Below, piece after piece: positions 11,209 to 19,537 of a stretch of DNA of 64,000 bases. The stretch covers positions 558,001 to 622,000 of the forward strand of contig NZ_JBCNJT010000002.1 of assembly GCF_039596395.1 (NCBI RefSeq), given 5' to 3'. The stretch is from Fluviicola sp. Its GTDB lineage: Bacteria > Bacteroidota > Bacteroidia > Flavobacteriales_D > Crocinitomicaceae. Position numbers and translations under genes: made by a program. The first letter of the stretch is position 1; the number at the start of each line of letters is the position of its first letter. The notes beneath the pieces are model-generated. The model was given only the letters and a program-made list of their open reading frames with translations, was not told where the DNA came from and searched no databases.

Positions 11209-11233
11209 AACCCCGGCATTTATCGCCGGGGTT
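11209..11233 (-). terminator. Rho-independent terminator of the 631-residue T9SS cargo gene
   Basis: A perfect 9-bp stem (AACCCCGGC at 11209-11217 pairing with GCCGGGGTT at 11225-11233) with a 7-base loop. On the minus strand it is followed by a T-rich tract (complement of 11202-11208). It lies 24 bases after the stop of the gene ending at 11258. Confidence 0.85.
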
Positions 11234-11257
11234 CCTCATTCAATATTTAACCGTGAA

Positions 11258-13153
11258 TTACTTCACCATCAATTTTTGTGTGTAAGAACCAGTCTCATTA
11301 GCAATTGAGATCAGGTAGTTTCCAGCTGTCAAACCTGTAACAGGTACTTCTACTGCTGTAGCTCCTGCTCCTGTAACAACTTTAGATGCAACTGTGCGCC
11401 CTGACAAATCGATGATAGAAACTGTGTACTCTCCACCTTGACCGTCAAACTTCACGTTTACAACGTCAGAAGCTGGGTTAGGGAATACTTCCATATTGAT
11501 TGTAGAAGCCTCAGCCAATCCTAAAGTAGCCAAAGAAATTTCTTTCGCGTTTACAACTTCACCGGTGTTTTGGTCAATCAATACAGCAACTGCATGCATG
11601 TTTGCACGTACACTTGTTCCAGGAACTGTGTAGTTGAATGTGTATGTTGCCACTTGTCCGTCTGTAATTGCAGCAGGAACTGAACCAGCCTGACCTGTGT
11701 AACCTCCCAACAAAGCTCTACCAACGTGGTCGTATTCCATGTTTGCAGCAGCTACCGGGTTTGGTTCTGTTTGCCAGTTGTGTCCTGCACCGTTCAACGC
11801 AATGTTCTGAGAAGTGGAACTGTAATAGTTTGTCTGGTTGTAAGCAGATGTTGTTCCTGTTACGTTATCCTCAGAGATAATAACTCCCAAACGGTAGTTA
11901 GATGCTGCGAAAACTGTACGGAAAGTTGCGTTTACAGTAACTGTAACTGCGTTTCCTGAACCACCTGTCTGAATAGACAAACCTGCAGGAGTAATCAAAT
12001 CTTTACGATCGTTGTAGTAGTTGTCAAAATCCTGGTCAGAAACGTCTACTCCTAAAAGTACACGGTCTACGTTTGCTCCAGGGAATCCTGAGAATGCAGC
12101 TGCAGCATCATATGCTGTAACCATCATCGGGTCATCATTGTGTACTGCTACACCAGCAAATGTATTCGGATACGTGTTATCCATGTATTCCATGGCAACA
12201 GCACCTCTTGGACACCATCCACACCATGTTCCTGTTCCTTCTTCGAACAATACTACTTTCGGAGAGTTCACACTTACCGTGTTGATTTTGTTAGTGGATG
12301 TATTGTCTGTTGCATCGGAGTTTCCGTTAACAGCAGTAATTGTAATGTTCACGTCTTTCTCTACTACTGTAGCGTAAGAAACAGCAGTTGGGTGGTTTAC
12401 CGTTACTGTAGCTCCCGGAGCGATGTTTGTAGAGATAACGCTGCTGTGAGAAGTTCCGTCATTCCAATCGATTGTCAATCCTGTAATCGCATTTGCTCCG
12501 TCGTTTTTAACTCGCATAGACAAAGTGTTGTTTGTGCTTGTCAAAGAGTAACGGTTCAAAGTGGAAGAAAGAAGCATCGCATCGTCGTTCATTGGCTTAC
12601 GAACTACGAAGTTATCCACGAACAACAAGAACTTATCGTTTGAGTTGTTTTGAATAGCGATGTAAATGTTTTGTCCCATGTACGAATCCAAAGAGAAGGA
12701 TTGCGTTGTATAAGTGTTAGGAGCAGCAGGAACTGTCAAAACAGCAGGGTTTGTGAAATCTGCTACCGTGTTTCCTGTTGTAGAAACATATACTTTGTAT
12801 CCATCAAGGAAAGAAGCATCCGGAGCCATAACATCAAACTGACACATAAAACCGGTTGCGTTAGGAACTGCGATTGAAGGAGAAACAACCCAGTCATTAG
12901 ATGTTCCTGCAGGAGAATACCAGGATGTTGAAACCAAATGGTTACCAGTTCCCGTTACGCTGTTAGCACGAACTACCCATGCGCTTGTTCCCATATAACT
13001 TACACTTGAAGCCGGAGTCAATCCGTCTACGTTGTATTGCGCCCAACCTGCAGGCAAAGTTGTTCCGGCATCAAAATTTTCAGACAAAACTACCTGTGAG
13101 AAAGCAGAACCTACTGAAAAAAGCGCCGATAAAGCAAGTAAACTTTTTTTCAT
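11258..13153 (-). CDS. T9SS-secreted protein with jelly-roll and Omp28-like thioredoxin-fold domains
   Basis: A protein of 631 residues with a signal peptide (MKKSLLALSALFSVGSAFSQ). Residues about 20-190 look like the choice-of-anchor J / cleaved-adhesin jelly roll (ENFDAGTTLPAGWAQYNVDG, then WVVSPSIAVPNATGF). A CARDB-like segment follows (about 190-290). Next is an Omp28-type thioredoxin-like domain whose redox motif is visible as EEGTGTWCGWCPRGAV near residue 310. The last 75 residues are a type A T9SS sorting domain (VFPNPASDVV ... GRTVA ... LTAGNYLISI ... QKLMVK). It should be exported, transferred to the surface through SprA and cleaved at the C-terminus. A -7 promoter motif lies 22 bases upstream and a strong terminator follows, so it is monocistronic. 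Its substrate is unknown. Confidence 0.9.
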   Translation of the reverse strand: MKKSLLALSALFSVGSAFSQVVLSENFDAGTTLPAGWAQYNVDGLTPASSVSYMGTSAWVVRANSVTGTGNHLVSTSWYSPAGTSNDWVVSPSIAVPNATGFMCQFDVMAPDASFLDGYKVYVSTTGNTVADFTNPAVLTVPAAPNTYTTQSFSLDSYMGQNIYIAIQNNSNDKFLLFVDNFVVRKPMNDDAMLLSSTLNRYSLTSTNNTLSMRVKNDGANAITGLTIDWNDGTSHSSVISTNIAPGATVTVNHPTAVSYATVVEKDVNITITAVNGNSDATDNTSTNKINTVSVNSPKVVLFEEGTGTWCGWCPRGAVAMEYMDNTYPNTFAGVAVHNDDPMMVTAYDAAAAFSGFPGANVDRVLLGVDVSDQDFDNYYNDRKDLITPAGLSIQTGGSGNAVTVTVNATFRTVFAASNYRLGVIISEDNVTGTTSAYNQTNYYSSTSQNIALNGAGHNWQTEPNPVAAANMEYDHVGRALLGGYTGQAGSVPAAITDGQVATYTFNYTVPGTSVRANMHAVAVLIDQNTGEVVNAKEISLATLGLAEASTINMEVFPNPASDVVNVKFDGQGGEYTVSIIDLSGRTVASKVVTGAGATAVEVPVTGLTAGNYLISIANETGSYTQKLMVK

Positions 13154-13174
13154 AATCTTAACGTTTTAGAATCC

Positions 13175-13206
13175 CAAATCTAACATTAAGGCAATAACTT
13201 AACAAC
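13175..13206 (-). promoter_or_regulatory. Bacteroidota-type promoter for the 631-residue cargo gene
   Basis: On the minus strand a -7 element TAGATTTG (complement of CAAATCTA at 13175-13182) matches TAnnTTTG exactly. A GTTG at 13203-13206 sits about 20 bases upstream as a -33 element. The start codon is at 13153, leaving a leader of roughly 15 bases. Confidence 0.65.
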
Positions 13207-13233
13207 TATTTAACCACCTAAGCTTGATTCAAT

Positions 13234-13241
13234 TAACTTTG
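13234..13241 (+). promoter_or_regulatory. -7 promoter element of the sirtuin gene
   Basis: TAACTTTG at 13234-13241 matches the TAnnTTTG consensus and lies 25 bases before the ATG at 13267. A clear -33 TTTG is not seen at the ideal distance. It is divergent from the promoter at 13175-13206. Confidence 0.5.
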
Positions 13242-13266
13242 ACTATTGGAAAGCTAAATCGTTTAT

Positions 13267-13959
13267 ATGAAAAATAACCTTGTTATTCTATCGGGAGCGG
13301 GGATTAGTGCGGAGAGCGGCATCAAGACCTTCCGGGATGCCGATGGACTGTGGGAAAATTATTCCATAGAAGAAGTAGCAACGCCCCAGGCCTGGCAAAA
13401 TAATCCGGAACTGGTCCAGAAATTCTACAATGAAAGACGACTCAATGTTATAAGCGTAAAACCAAACGATGCGCATCATTATTTCAGCCGGTTGCAGGAA
13501 TATTTTAATGTACAGGTAATTACCCAGAATATTGACGATCTGCATGAGCGGGCAGGAAGTAAGCATGTGCTGCACCTGCACGGAAATATCCGTTACGCAA
13601 AAAGTTCAGGACCGAATAAAGAAAAGAAATACTACCTCATCGAGGGCCACGAGTTAAAAATGACGGATCAATGTGAGGATGGTTATCCCTTGAGGCCGCA
13701 TGTGGTCTGGTTCGGAGAAGAAGTTCCGCTTCTTGCCACAGCGGCAGAAATGGTAGCCCAGGCAGATATCTTGATTGTAATCGGGACGTCTCTGCAGGTT
13801 TATCCGGCTGCCGGACTCATTCACTACGCACCGCAAAACGCCCTGAAGATTGTTGTGGACCCCCTGGCAGAAAAGCTATCCGTCCCGGGTGATTTCAAAC
13901 TTTTAAATTACTCCGCCCAGGGAGCCATTCCCTTCCTGAAAGAAATCCTGGGCCATTAA
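13267..13959 (+). CDS. cobB: Sir2-family NAD-dependent protein deacylase lacking the zinc site
   Basis: A 230-residue sirtuin. The NAD-binding GAGISAESGIKTFR motif (residues 10-23), TQNIDDLHERAG (about 83-94), the catalytic HLHGN histidine (about 101) and the late GTSLQVYPAAGL motif are all present. FYNERR near residue 57 matches the YxxR signature of class III sirtuins, which remove succinyl or malonyl groups. Unusually, the four zinc-binding cysteines between HLHGN and LRPHVVWFGE are missing; that stretch has only one cysteine. The stop codon TAA (13957-13959) overlaps the stop of the convergent gene, the two sharing the bases TTAA. Confidence 0.93.
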   Translation: MKNNLVILSGAGISAESGIKTFRDADGLWENYSIEEVATPQAWQNNPELVQKFYNERRLNVISVKPNDAHHYFSRLQEYFNVQVITQNIDDLHERAGSKHVLHLHGNIRYAKSSGPNKEKKYYLIEGHELKMTDQCEDGYPLRPHVVWFGEEVPLLATAAEMVAQADILIVIGTSLQVYPAAGLIHYAPQNALKIVVDPLAEKLSVPGDFKLLNYSAQGAIPFLKEILGH

Positions 13960-14696
13960 TGCATAACAGCCACCCGGGTTACCTGAACAGGTTTTTGATC
14001 CTTGCTGATCAAGACCGTATAAAGACCGTTTTCGATCGTTCCAAGATCAATTTGTTGGAGTTCACGGGATTCTAAAACAACCCTTCCATGTGCGTCGAGC
14101 ATTTTAAAGGCATAAGAAACCTCCGAACTGCCCGTTGCCTGAATCGTTAACAGACCAGAAGCCGGATTGGGAAATACCGCAATCGCCGATTCCGGTTCAT
14201 TTGTTCCGACACCCAAAGCTGTTGTTACTCTGTAATCAACAGAATCGATTCTCGTTCCGTTTTCAACCAGGTAATAGCGGTACAATTCCTCTCCTGCTCC
14301 CTGAACAGATGCGATGGCGGTTAGATTTAATGAGTTGCCGGAATCTGCCTGATAACTCCAGATCACCGTCCACGGGTTCGAATTCATTTGTCCCGGGCTA
14401 TATCCTTGTTCCTGCGCAGGATCACCTGCTACTCCCCAATTCAAACGGTCTTCCCAGGCCGGGGTATCTGTTAAGCGGAGGCGTTCTACCTTCCATTCTT
14501 TAGAAGTCCCGGACGTATATTTAAAATTGAAAGTCAATGAATAGTCTCCGTCAGAAGAAACTGCAACCACTTGTTCCGTTCCGTTTATAGTGTTTCCGGT
14601 CGTAGCCTGGACCTGATGATCCCATAATTTAATATCAACCTGGGCATTCAGGGAACTAACTAAAAAAATGCAGGTAAAAAGGTAAATTCTTTTCAT
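13956..14696 (-). CDS. T9SS type A sorting-domain protein, paralogue 1
   Basis: A 246-residue protein with a signal peptide ending near NAQ (residue 19). An approximately 130-residue N-terminal domain follows (DIKLWDHQVQATTGNTINGT ... WKVERLRLTDTPAWEDRL ... NSNPWTVIW), and then a T9SS sorting domain (VFPNPASGLLTI ... GRVVLES ... IENGLYTVLISKD). The N-terminal domain is clearly paralogous to the next gene upstream (14763-15524). This copy lacks the cysteine pair found in the other (LNWG against LCWG, and EQGYS against GQCYT). A terminator lies between the two paralogues, so this gene may depend on read-through or on a promoter I could not identify. The function of the N-terminal domain is unknown. 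Confidence 0.88.
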   Translation of the reverse strand: MKRIYLFTCIFLVSSLNAQVDIKLWDHQVQATTGNTINGTEQVVAVSSDGDYSLTFNFKYTSGTSKEWKVERLRLTDTPAWEDRLNWGVAGDPAQEQGYSPGQMNSNPWTVIWSYQADSGNSLNLTAIASVQGAGEELYRYYLVENGTRIDSVDYRVTTALGVGTNEPESAIAVFPNPASGLLTIQATGSSEVSYAFKMLDAHGRVVLESRELQQIDLGTIENGLYTVLISKDQKPVQVTRVAVMH

Positions 14697-14717
14697 GATT
14701 TAGAGATTTAAGTGAAA

Positions 14718-14744
14718 AAAAAAGAGAGGCATAACCTCTCTTTT
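14718..14744. terminator. Bidirectional terminator between the two T9SS paralogues
   Basis: A 10-bp stem AAAAGAGAGG (14720-14729) and CCTCTCTTTT (14735-14744) with loop CATAA. It is flanked by A on the left, so on the minus strand it ends in a T-run, and it lies 18 bases after the stop of the gene ending at 14763. Confidence 0.8.
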
Positions 14745-14762
14745 CGCAATATATTTACCGAA

Positions 14763-15524
14763 TTAGTGCTTAACAACTATTCTTCGTGTCTGGATCAATT
14801 CTCCCTTGTTGAATACGGAAACCAAATAAACTCCGTTTTTGAAGTCACTTACATCCAATACTTTTTTCGCCTGGCTTGAGCTTTCGTTCAATACTACTTT
14901 TCCAAGAACGTCAGTCATCTTAATATCAATTGCTCCATCCAATCCGTTTGCAGCAATAACCAGGTTATTGGCAACCGGGTTCGGGTAAACAGCGATAGAT
15001 ACTTCTTCCTGTTTCTGATCTGCAACTCCTAAAGTAGAAGTAACGATTACATCCACAGAATCCACACGGGTAGACTGTCCTTCGATCAGGTAAAAACGGT
15101 ATTTTTCTGTTCCTGCACCTTGCGTATCCGCATCAGCTACCAGGTTTGCAGAACCTCCCGGAGCAACGTCCAAACTGTATTGGTTAGGGCTTGTCCAAGG
15201 GTTTGTATTCATGATTTGAGCTGTATAACATTGTCCGAATGGATCTCCGGGAGCACCCCAGCATAAATAATCCGTCCATGCAGCCATATCCGTAATTCTG
15301 TATCGCTCCATTTTCCACGTTTTATTTACGGAAGAAGTATTCTTGAAGTTTATAGTAACTCCGTGTGTCCCATCCGTTGTAGCCATAACCGTGTACTCTT
15401 CACCGTTCAAAGCATTTCCGGTACCAGCTTGCGTGCCGGAATCCCACAACTTGATTTCCACCTGCCCGAAACCGGTAGAGCAAGCAAGTAAAACAACAGC
15501 AACTAAGGAGTATAATTTTTTCAT
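14763..15524 (-). CDS. T9SS type A sorting-domain protein, paralogue 2
   Basis: I place the start at the ATG at 15524 (MKKLYSLVAVVLLACSTGFGQ, a signal peptide), giving 253 residues. The in-frame ATG at 15545 overlaps the -7 promoter element and is unlikely. An N-terminal domain (EIKLWDSGTQAGTGNALNGE ... WKMERYRITDMAAWTDYLCW ... NTNPWTSPNQY) is shared with the downstream paralogue. It is followed by a sorting domain (VYPNPVANNLVIAA ... GKVVLNESS ... FKNGVYLVSVFNKGEL ... RRIVVKH). Two cysteines about ten residues apart (LCWG and GQCYT) could form a disulphide that the sister protein lacks. The pair looks like a tandem duplication. It is a predicted surface or secreted protein of unknown role. 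Confidence 0.88.
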   Translation of the reverse strand: MKKLYSLVAVVLLACSTGFGQVEIKLWDSGTQAGTGNALNGEEYTVMATTDGTHGVTINFKNTSSVNKTWKMERYRITDMAAWTDYLCWGAPGDPFGQCYTAQIMNTNPWTSPNQYSLDVAPGGSANLVADADTQGAGTEKYRFYLIEGQSTRVDSVDVIVTSTLGVADQKQEEVSIAVYPNPVANNLVIAANGLDGAIDIKMTDVLGKVVLNESSSQAKKVLDVSDFKNGVYLVSVFNKGELIQTRRIVVKH

Positions 15525-15544
15525 AATCGTATTTTCAGTTTTCA

Positions 15545-15575
15545 CAAATATAGGAACGTTCTATTTGTCTCACAA
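15545..15575 (-). promoter_or_regulatory. Promoter of T9SS paralogue 2
   Basis: The minus-strand -7 element TATATTTG (complement of CAAATATA at 15545-15552) is a perfect TAnnTTTG. TTG (complement of 15573-15575) lies 20 bases upstream. Transcription would start near 15538, downstream of the ATG at 15545, which supports translation from 15524. Confidence 0.7.
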
Positions 15576-15862
15576 TAGGCCACATTCATATATCAATCAG
15601 TAAGATTACAATTTTTTGTTCAAAAAAACAAGCGCCCTGGCCCGGATATTCCCGGTTTTTTGATTGAAGTGTCGTTTTTTGGAATTAAACGGTCTGATTT
15701 TGATGAAAATCAGGATTATTAGGATTACAATCTTTCACCGCGACTTAACAATTTTTAGGAATACAAGAGTATCCGATAACACATGTTTAAAATTGTGTTA
15801 AGGAAAAGGTATCTTTGGAATTCGGCACAGAACTTGAACTGGCCCATGCTAAAATTTAAACT
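15576..15862. other. Divergent intergenic region
   Basis: This is AT-rich sequence between the divergent T9SS paralogue and the TlpA gene. Apart from promoter elements at both edges I see no ORF, RNA gene or strong hairpin. Confidence 0.5.
15810..15817 (+). promoter_or_regulatory. -7 element of the TlpA/barrel/Omp28 operon
   Basis: TATCTTTG at 15810-15817 matches the Bacteroidota -7 consensus exactly, 45 bases before the ATG at 15863. TTT at 15786-15788 or TTG at 15793-15795 could serve as a loose -33 element. Confidence 0.6.
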
Positions 15863-16372
15863 ATGAAAAAAATTGCGTTCTTATTTCTAGGGCTTATTAT
15901 TTCCGGCTTATCGATGGCTCAAGACCATGAACCGTTAATCGTTAAACAATTGCCTTCTGTAAAATTGGTTGACATGAATGGTAAATCCGTGAATACTGCT
16001 GAAATGGGCTTCAAAGGTCCGGTGGTTATCTCTTTTTGGGCTACCTGGTGTTCTCCGTGCAAACGCGAATTGAATACCATTCACGAGTTATACCCGGATT
16101 GGCAGGAAGAAACAGGTGTAAACCTGGTTGCCGTTACCATCGATGACGAGAAAACAAAATCACAGGTTCCGGTTTACGTAGACGGAAAAGGATGGGATTA
16201 CCTGGTTCTGATGGATCCGAACGGAGACTTTAAACGTGCAATGGGTGTAAACAATGTGCCTCACACTTTCTTGGTGGACCAAAAAGGAAACATCGTTTAT
16301 TCTCATAATAACTATGCTCCCGGAGACGAGGAAAAATTGTACGACGAGATCAAAAAACTCGTAAATAAATAA
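15863..16372 (+). CDS. TlpA-like periplasmic thioredoxin-family protein
   Basis: A protein of 169 residues with a signal peptide (MKKIAFLFLGLIISGLSMAQ). The thioredoxin-fold active site WATWCSPCKREL lies near residues 59-70, followed by VAVTIDDEK and the cis-proline region NNVPHTFLVDQKGNIVYSH (about 132-150). The CxxC pair (CSPC) is intact, so it should act as a periplasmic thiol-disulphide reductase of the TlpA/ResA type. It is the first gene of a three-gene operon with an outer-membrane barrel and an Omp28-like lipoprotein that carries its own CxxC motif. This suggests that the thioredoxin reduces or partners those proteins. Confidence 0.93.
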   Translation: MKKIAFLFLGLIISGLSMAQDHEPLIVKQLPSVKLVDMNGKSVNTAEMGFKGPVVISFWATWCSPCKRELNTIHELYPDWQEETGVNLVAVTIDDEKTKSQVPVYVDGKGWDYLVLMDPNGDFKRAMGVNNVPHTFLVDQKGNIVYSHNNYAPGDEEKLYDEIKKLVNK

Positions 16373-16396
16373 GCTACTCACACTCTTATACTATAG

Positions 16397-18091
16397 ATGA
16401 AAAACTGGATTTTAGGAATCTGCGCATTGTCCGGATCGCTCGCAGCGTTCGGACAATCGAATATATTAGGGGGTATCACCGGGAACATGGAAGCAACATT
16501 CCAGTACCTGAATGCCGATCCGTTAATCGGAGCTCTTCAACCTGTTGAACGCGGTTTGCTGAACTCTTATATGAATGTGTTCTATTCCGGTTCACATTTC
16601 AAGGCCGGCGTCCGTTTCGAATCCTATTTACCTCGTATTAACGGGTATCCGAACCGTTTCGACGGAACAGGACTTGGAATGCGCTACGTAGGCTGGTCGA
16701 ATGATTACATCGATATTACCCTGGGGAATTTCTACGAGCAATTCGGGGCAGGAACCATTTTCCGGGCTTACGAAGACCGTAACCTGGGATATGACAACGC
16801 CATGGACGGAGCCCGCGTGATTTTACGCCCTTATAAAGGGGTGCAGCTAAAAGCAGTTTACGGGAACCAGCGTTATTCCTTCCAAAGTGGACGCGTAGAA
16901 AAATCAGCAGGTGTCACCCGAGGCGTTGACTTGCAGTTGCACCTGAACGAACTGATTCCCGCAATGGATTCCAGTGATTTCGACGTAACCCTTGGCGGAG
17001 CTTTCGTCAGTAAATACCAGAAAGACGACAACGAAACGTATATCCTTCCGGAAAACGTAGCAGCTTACAGCGGCCGGATCGGGTTGCGCTACAAGAAATT
17101 CACCCTGAACGGGGAATATACACACAAAGACAATGATCCGAGTGATGACAACGGATACATTTACAATCCGGGACACGCCGCTTTGATCAACCTGGGTTAT
17201 TCCCGGAAAGGGTTGGGAATTTCCCTTTCTGCCAAGTCGGTAGATAATATGAGTTACCGTTCCGACCGCACAAAAGGGTTGGCAGATTTGTTCATCAATT
17301 ACCTGCCTGCGATGAACAAAACACATACCTATAACTTAGTGGCAACACTTTATCCGTATGCTACACAACCTTTGGGGGAAATTGCTTACCAGGCTGAAGT
17401 GCTTTATACCATTCCGAAAGGAAAAGGTGGCGGTAAATACGGAATTCCGATCAACTTCAATTATTCAACTGCCTACAAACCATTGCGTCATACAAACGGT
17501 TACGGGTTGCCGGGTGATTCCAGTCGGGTGGCTTACAAAGGAAATCCGTTCGACATGTCGGACAGTTTGCTTTGGCAGGATATCAACGTGAATGTCACTT
17601 ACAAATTCAATAAAAGCTTTTACCTGATCGGTTCCTATTTCAACATCGCAATCAATAACGACGTGTCGAAAATCACCGAAGATGCACACGGGATTATCAA
17701 TGCGCACATTGCCGTTTTGGAAGCAGGCTGGAAAATCAATAAAAGACACAATTTGAGAGCCGAACTTCAGGCATTGTTTACAACCAATAAAAAAATGGCC
17801 CTGTTTGATTATCAAACATCCAAGGACAAAGGAGATTGGGTGACACTTGTTTTGGAGTATACCATTTCCCCGAATTGGTTCCTTGGGTTCATGGACCAGT
17901 ATAATTATGGAAATTCAAACAAAGATTTGAGAGTGCATTATGCGATCGGATCTTTCGGATGGATCAAAGATGCAACCCGAGTAACGGTGAATTACGGACG
18001 TCAGCGTGCAGGTTTATTCTGCGTGGGTGGTGTATGCCGATTTGTTCCTGCATCTAACGGATTGACCGTTTCATTAACGCAAAGTTTCTAA
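16397..18091 (+). CDS. Outer-membrane beta-barrel protein (DUF6029-like)
   Basis: A protein of 564 residues with a signal peptide (MKNWILGICALSGSLAAFGQ). It is rich in alternating aromatic/polar strands throughout, for example FKAGVRFESYLPRINGYPNR and YIDITLGNFYEQFGAGTIFR, and ends in a terminal aromatic, TVSLTQSF, the usual barrel-closing signature. Arg and Tyr are frequent and no catalytic motif is visible. The family often sits beside Omp28-like proteins in Bacteroidota, and the name DUF6029 is from memory. The gene lies 24 bases after the TlpA gene and 17 before the Omp28 gene, so all three are probably one transcript. Transport substrate unknown. Confidence 0.75.
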   Translation: MKNWILGICALSGSLAAFGQSNILGGITGNMEATFQYLNADPLIGALQPVERGLLNSYMNVFYSGSHFKAGVRFESYLPRINGYPNRFDGTGLGMRYVGWSNDYIDITLGNFYEQFGAGTIFRAYEDRNLGYDNAMDGARVILRPYKGVQLKAVYGNQRYSFQSGRVEKSAGVTRGVDLQLHLNELIPAMDSSDFDVTLGGAFVSKYQKDDNETYILPENVAAYSGRIGLRYKKFTLNGEYTHKDNDPSDDNGYIYNPGHAALINLGYSRKGLGISLSAKSVDNMSYRSDRTKGLADLFINYLPAMNKTHTYNLVATLYPYATQPLGEIAYQAEVLYTIPKGKGGGKYGIPINFNYSTAYKPLRHTNGYGLPGDSSRVAYKGNPFDMSDSLLWQDINVNVTYKFNKSFYLIGSYFNIAINNDVSKITEDAHGIINAHIAVLEAGWKINKRHNLRAELQALFTTNKKMALFDYQTSKDKGDWVTLVLEYTISPNWFLGFMDQYNYGNSNKDLRVHYAIGSFGWIKDATRVTVNYGRQRAGLFCVGGVCRFVPASNGLTVSLTQSF

Positions 18092-18108
18092 TTAATCACT
18101 TTTAGGAC

Positions 18109-19044
18109 ATGAAAAAGTTTATCGTATTATCAGCAGTTTTGGCAACAGTGATTGCTTCCTGTGATAAAGTAAAAAATGCGTATCCTGCAAAAGCAGCCGG
18201 AAACTCCACACTGGATTGGTCTTTGTACCCGGATGGTGATTCTGCCTATTATGTCTCACAGGGGCTTTGGCCTACATTCCCCGCAAATACCAATACGTTT
18301 ACCAATGTATTGATCGAGGATTTCACGGGACACCGTTGCAACAACTGCCCGAATGCAGCCGTGGTGCTACACAACCTGGAAGATGCAAATCCGGGAAGAG
18401 TATTCGGTGCTTCCATTCACACAAGTCCGGTAGGAGCATCCAATTTCCAGGAAATATCCCTGCCTGATTATCCGACCGTTTTGTATAACGACCTGGCTTA
18501 CGAAATCGGGATCCATTTCGGTTCCAAACCGGGAACAGGATTTATCGGTAATCCGAGCGGAGCGGTGAACCGCCAGTTGAATGGTACGGACAACACCAGC
18601 TCTCCGGGTACCTGGAGTTCAAAAACTACCGTGGAACTGAATAAACCGCTTCGTGTAAACATCCAGTCACATGCTAATTATTTCGCAAGTACAAGAGGAA
18701 GCTTCCTGCATGTAGAAGTAGATAAAGTGGACAACAACATTACCAATCAGCTTGCTGTAGTGGTTTACGTATGTGAAGATTCCCTGGTTGCACCGCAATT
18801 GATGCCTGATTTGACAAGAAATGCAAACTACGTGCACAGAGACATTATGCGTGACTGTATCGACGGAAATGCGTTCGGAAGGGTTTTGACTGCTGCTGAC
18901 CTTGGATCCAACGGAAAGTACTATGTCAATTACACCTATCAGCTGCCGAGTCAATATGATGTGGACAACATGCATTATTTGATTTACGTGTACGATAAAA
19001 CGACCGAAGAAATTTACCAGGTCATCGAGCAGCATCTGCATTGA
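18109..19044 (+). CDS. Omp28-related outer-membrane lipoprotein
   Basis: A protein of 311 residues. The lipobox is at the N-terminus (LATVIASC, Cys18), so it is a lipoprotein. The Omp28 thioredoxin-like motif is visible near residues 65-80 as IEDFTGHRCNNCPNAAV, a CxxC variant of the CGWC seen in the 631-residue protein at 11258. The rest is beta-rich with no other motif I recognise. Omp28 of Porphyromonas is a surface-exposed adhesin-like protein; the redox role suggested by the CxxC is inferred. It is the last gene of the TlpA/barrel/Omp28 operon and is followed directly by a terminator. Confidence 0.85.
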   Translation: MKKFIVLSAVLATVIASCDKVKNAYPAKAAGNSTLDWSLYPDGDSAYYVSQGLWPTFPANTNTFTNVLIEDFTGHRCNNCPNAAVVLHNLEDANPGRVFGASIHTSPVGASNFQEISLPDYPTVLYNDLAYEIGIHFGSKPGTGFIGNPSGAVNRQLNGTDNTSSPGTWSSKTTVELNKPLRVNIQSHANYFASTRGSFLHVEVDKVDNNITNQLAVVVYVCEDSLVAPQLMPDLTRNANYVHRDIMRDCIDGNAFGRVLTAADLGSNGKYYVNYTYQLPSQYDVDNMHYLIYVYDKTTEEIYQVIEQHLH

Positions 19045-19070
19045 AAATTTAACAACAGCTTTATAAAGTG

Positions 19071-19106
19071 GCGTGTGTCTGATAGTTACGGGCACACGCT
19101 TTTTTT
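19071..19106 (+). terminator. Terminator of the TlpA/barrel/Omp28 operon
   Basis: A 9-bp stem (GCGTGTGTC at 19071-19079 with GGCACACGC at 19091-19099, including one G-T pair) followed by seven T (19100-19106), 26 bases after the lipoprotein stop. Confidence 0.85.
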
Positions 19107-19187
19107 GTGTGCATAACTTTTAACATTTTTAACATACCAAATCCGGAAAGGGATCGTTATATTAGATGAAATTATAAACAGAACCCC

Positions 19188-19382
19188 ATGTTTGAACTAA
19201 CGAAAAAAATCCTGGTTCGGGTAAGTTTTGACCCACTCTTATTCCAGAAAGAATTGTCTAAGGCAATTAAATGGATGTCCGATTCGGAAGAAATTCAACG
19301 TTTAAGGGAATGGTGTATGAAAGAATTCGGTGCAGTTTATCCTTCTATCATCAATAAGGCTTTCACACTGCAGAAAAGTTAA
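19188..19382 (+). CDS. Small conserved hypothetical protein
   Basis: A 64-residue protein, mostly helical and charged (MFELTKKILVRVSFDPLLF, then ELSKAIKWMSDSEEIQRL and EWCMKEFG). I recognise this as a small protein widespread in Bacteroidota with the pattern KKxLxKVSFDxxLFxKELxKAxKWL, but no function is known to me. It has no signal peptide. It is flanked by its own strong terminator 25 bases downstream, which supports a real gene. There is a single cysteine (WCMKEFG). It is probably monocistronic. Confidence 0.75.
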   Translation: MFELTKKILVRVSFDPLLFQKELSKAIKWMSDSEEIQRLREWCMKEFGAVYPSIINKAFTLQKS

Positions 19383-19407
19383 AAAGACATATTTTATCAA
19401 TACGACT

Positions 19408-19433
19408 AACGGCTCCTTTCGGGAGCCGTTTTT
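19408..19433 (+). terminator. Terminator of the small conserved gene
   Basis: A perfect 9-bp stem AACGGCTCC (19408-19416) and GGAGCCGTT (19422-19430) with a 5-base loop, running into TTTTT (19429-19433). Confidence 0.88.
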
Positions 19434-19537
19434 AGTTTGATATTCTTTCTATAAAACAGGATATCCTGTTTTGATGTATGCTCTTTTGATTGCGCTAAGT
19501 TTTGTCCTTCGCAAAGCAATTTCGTTATTGCTTTCTT

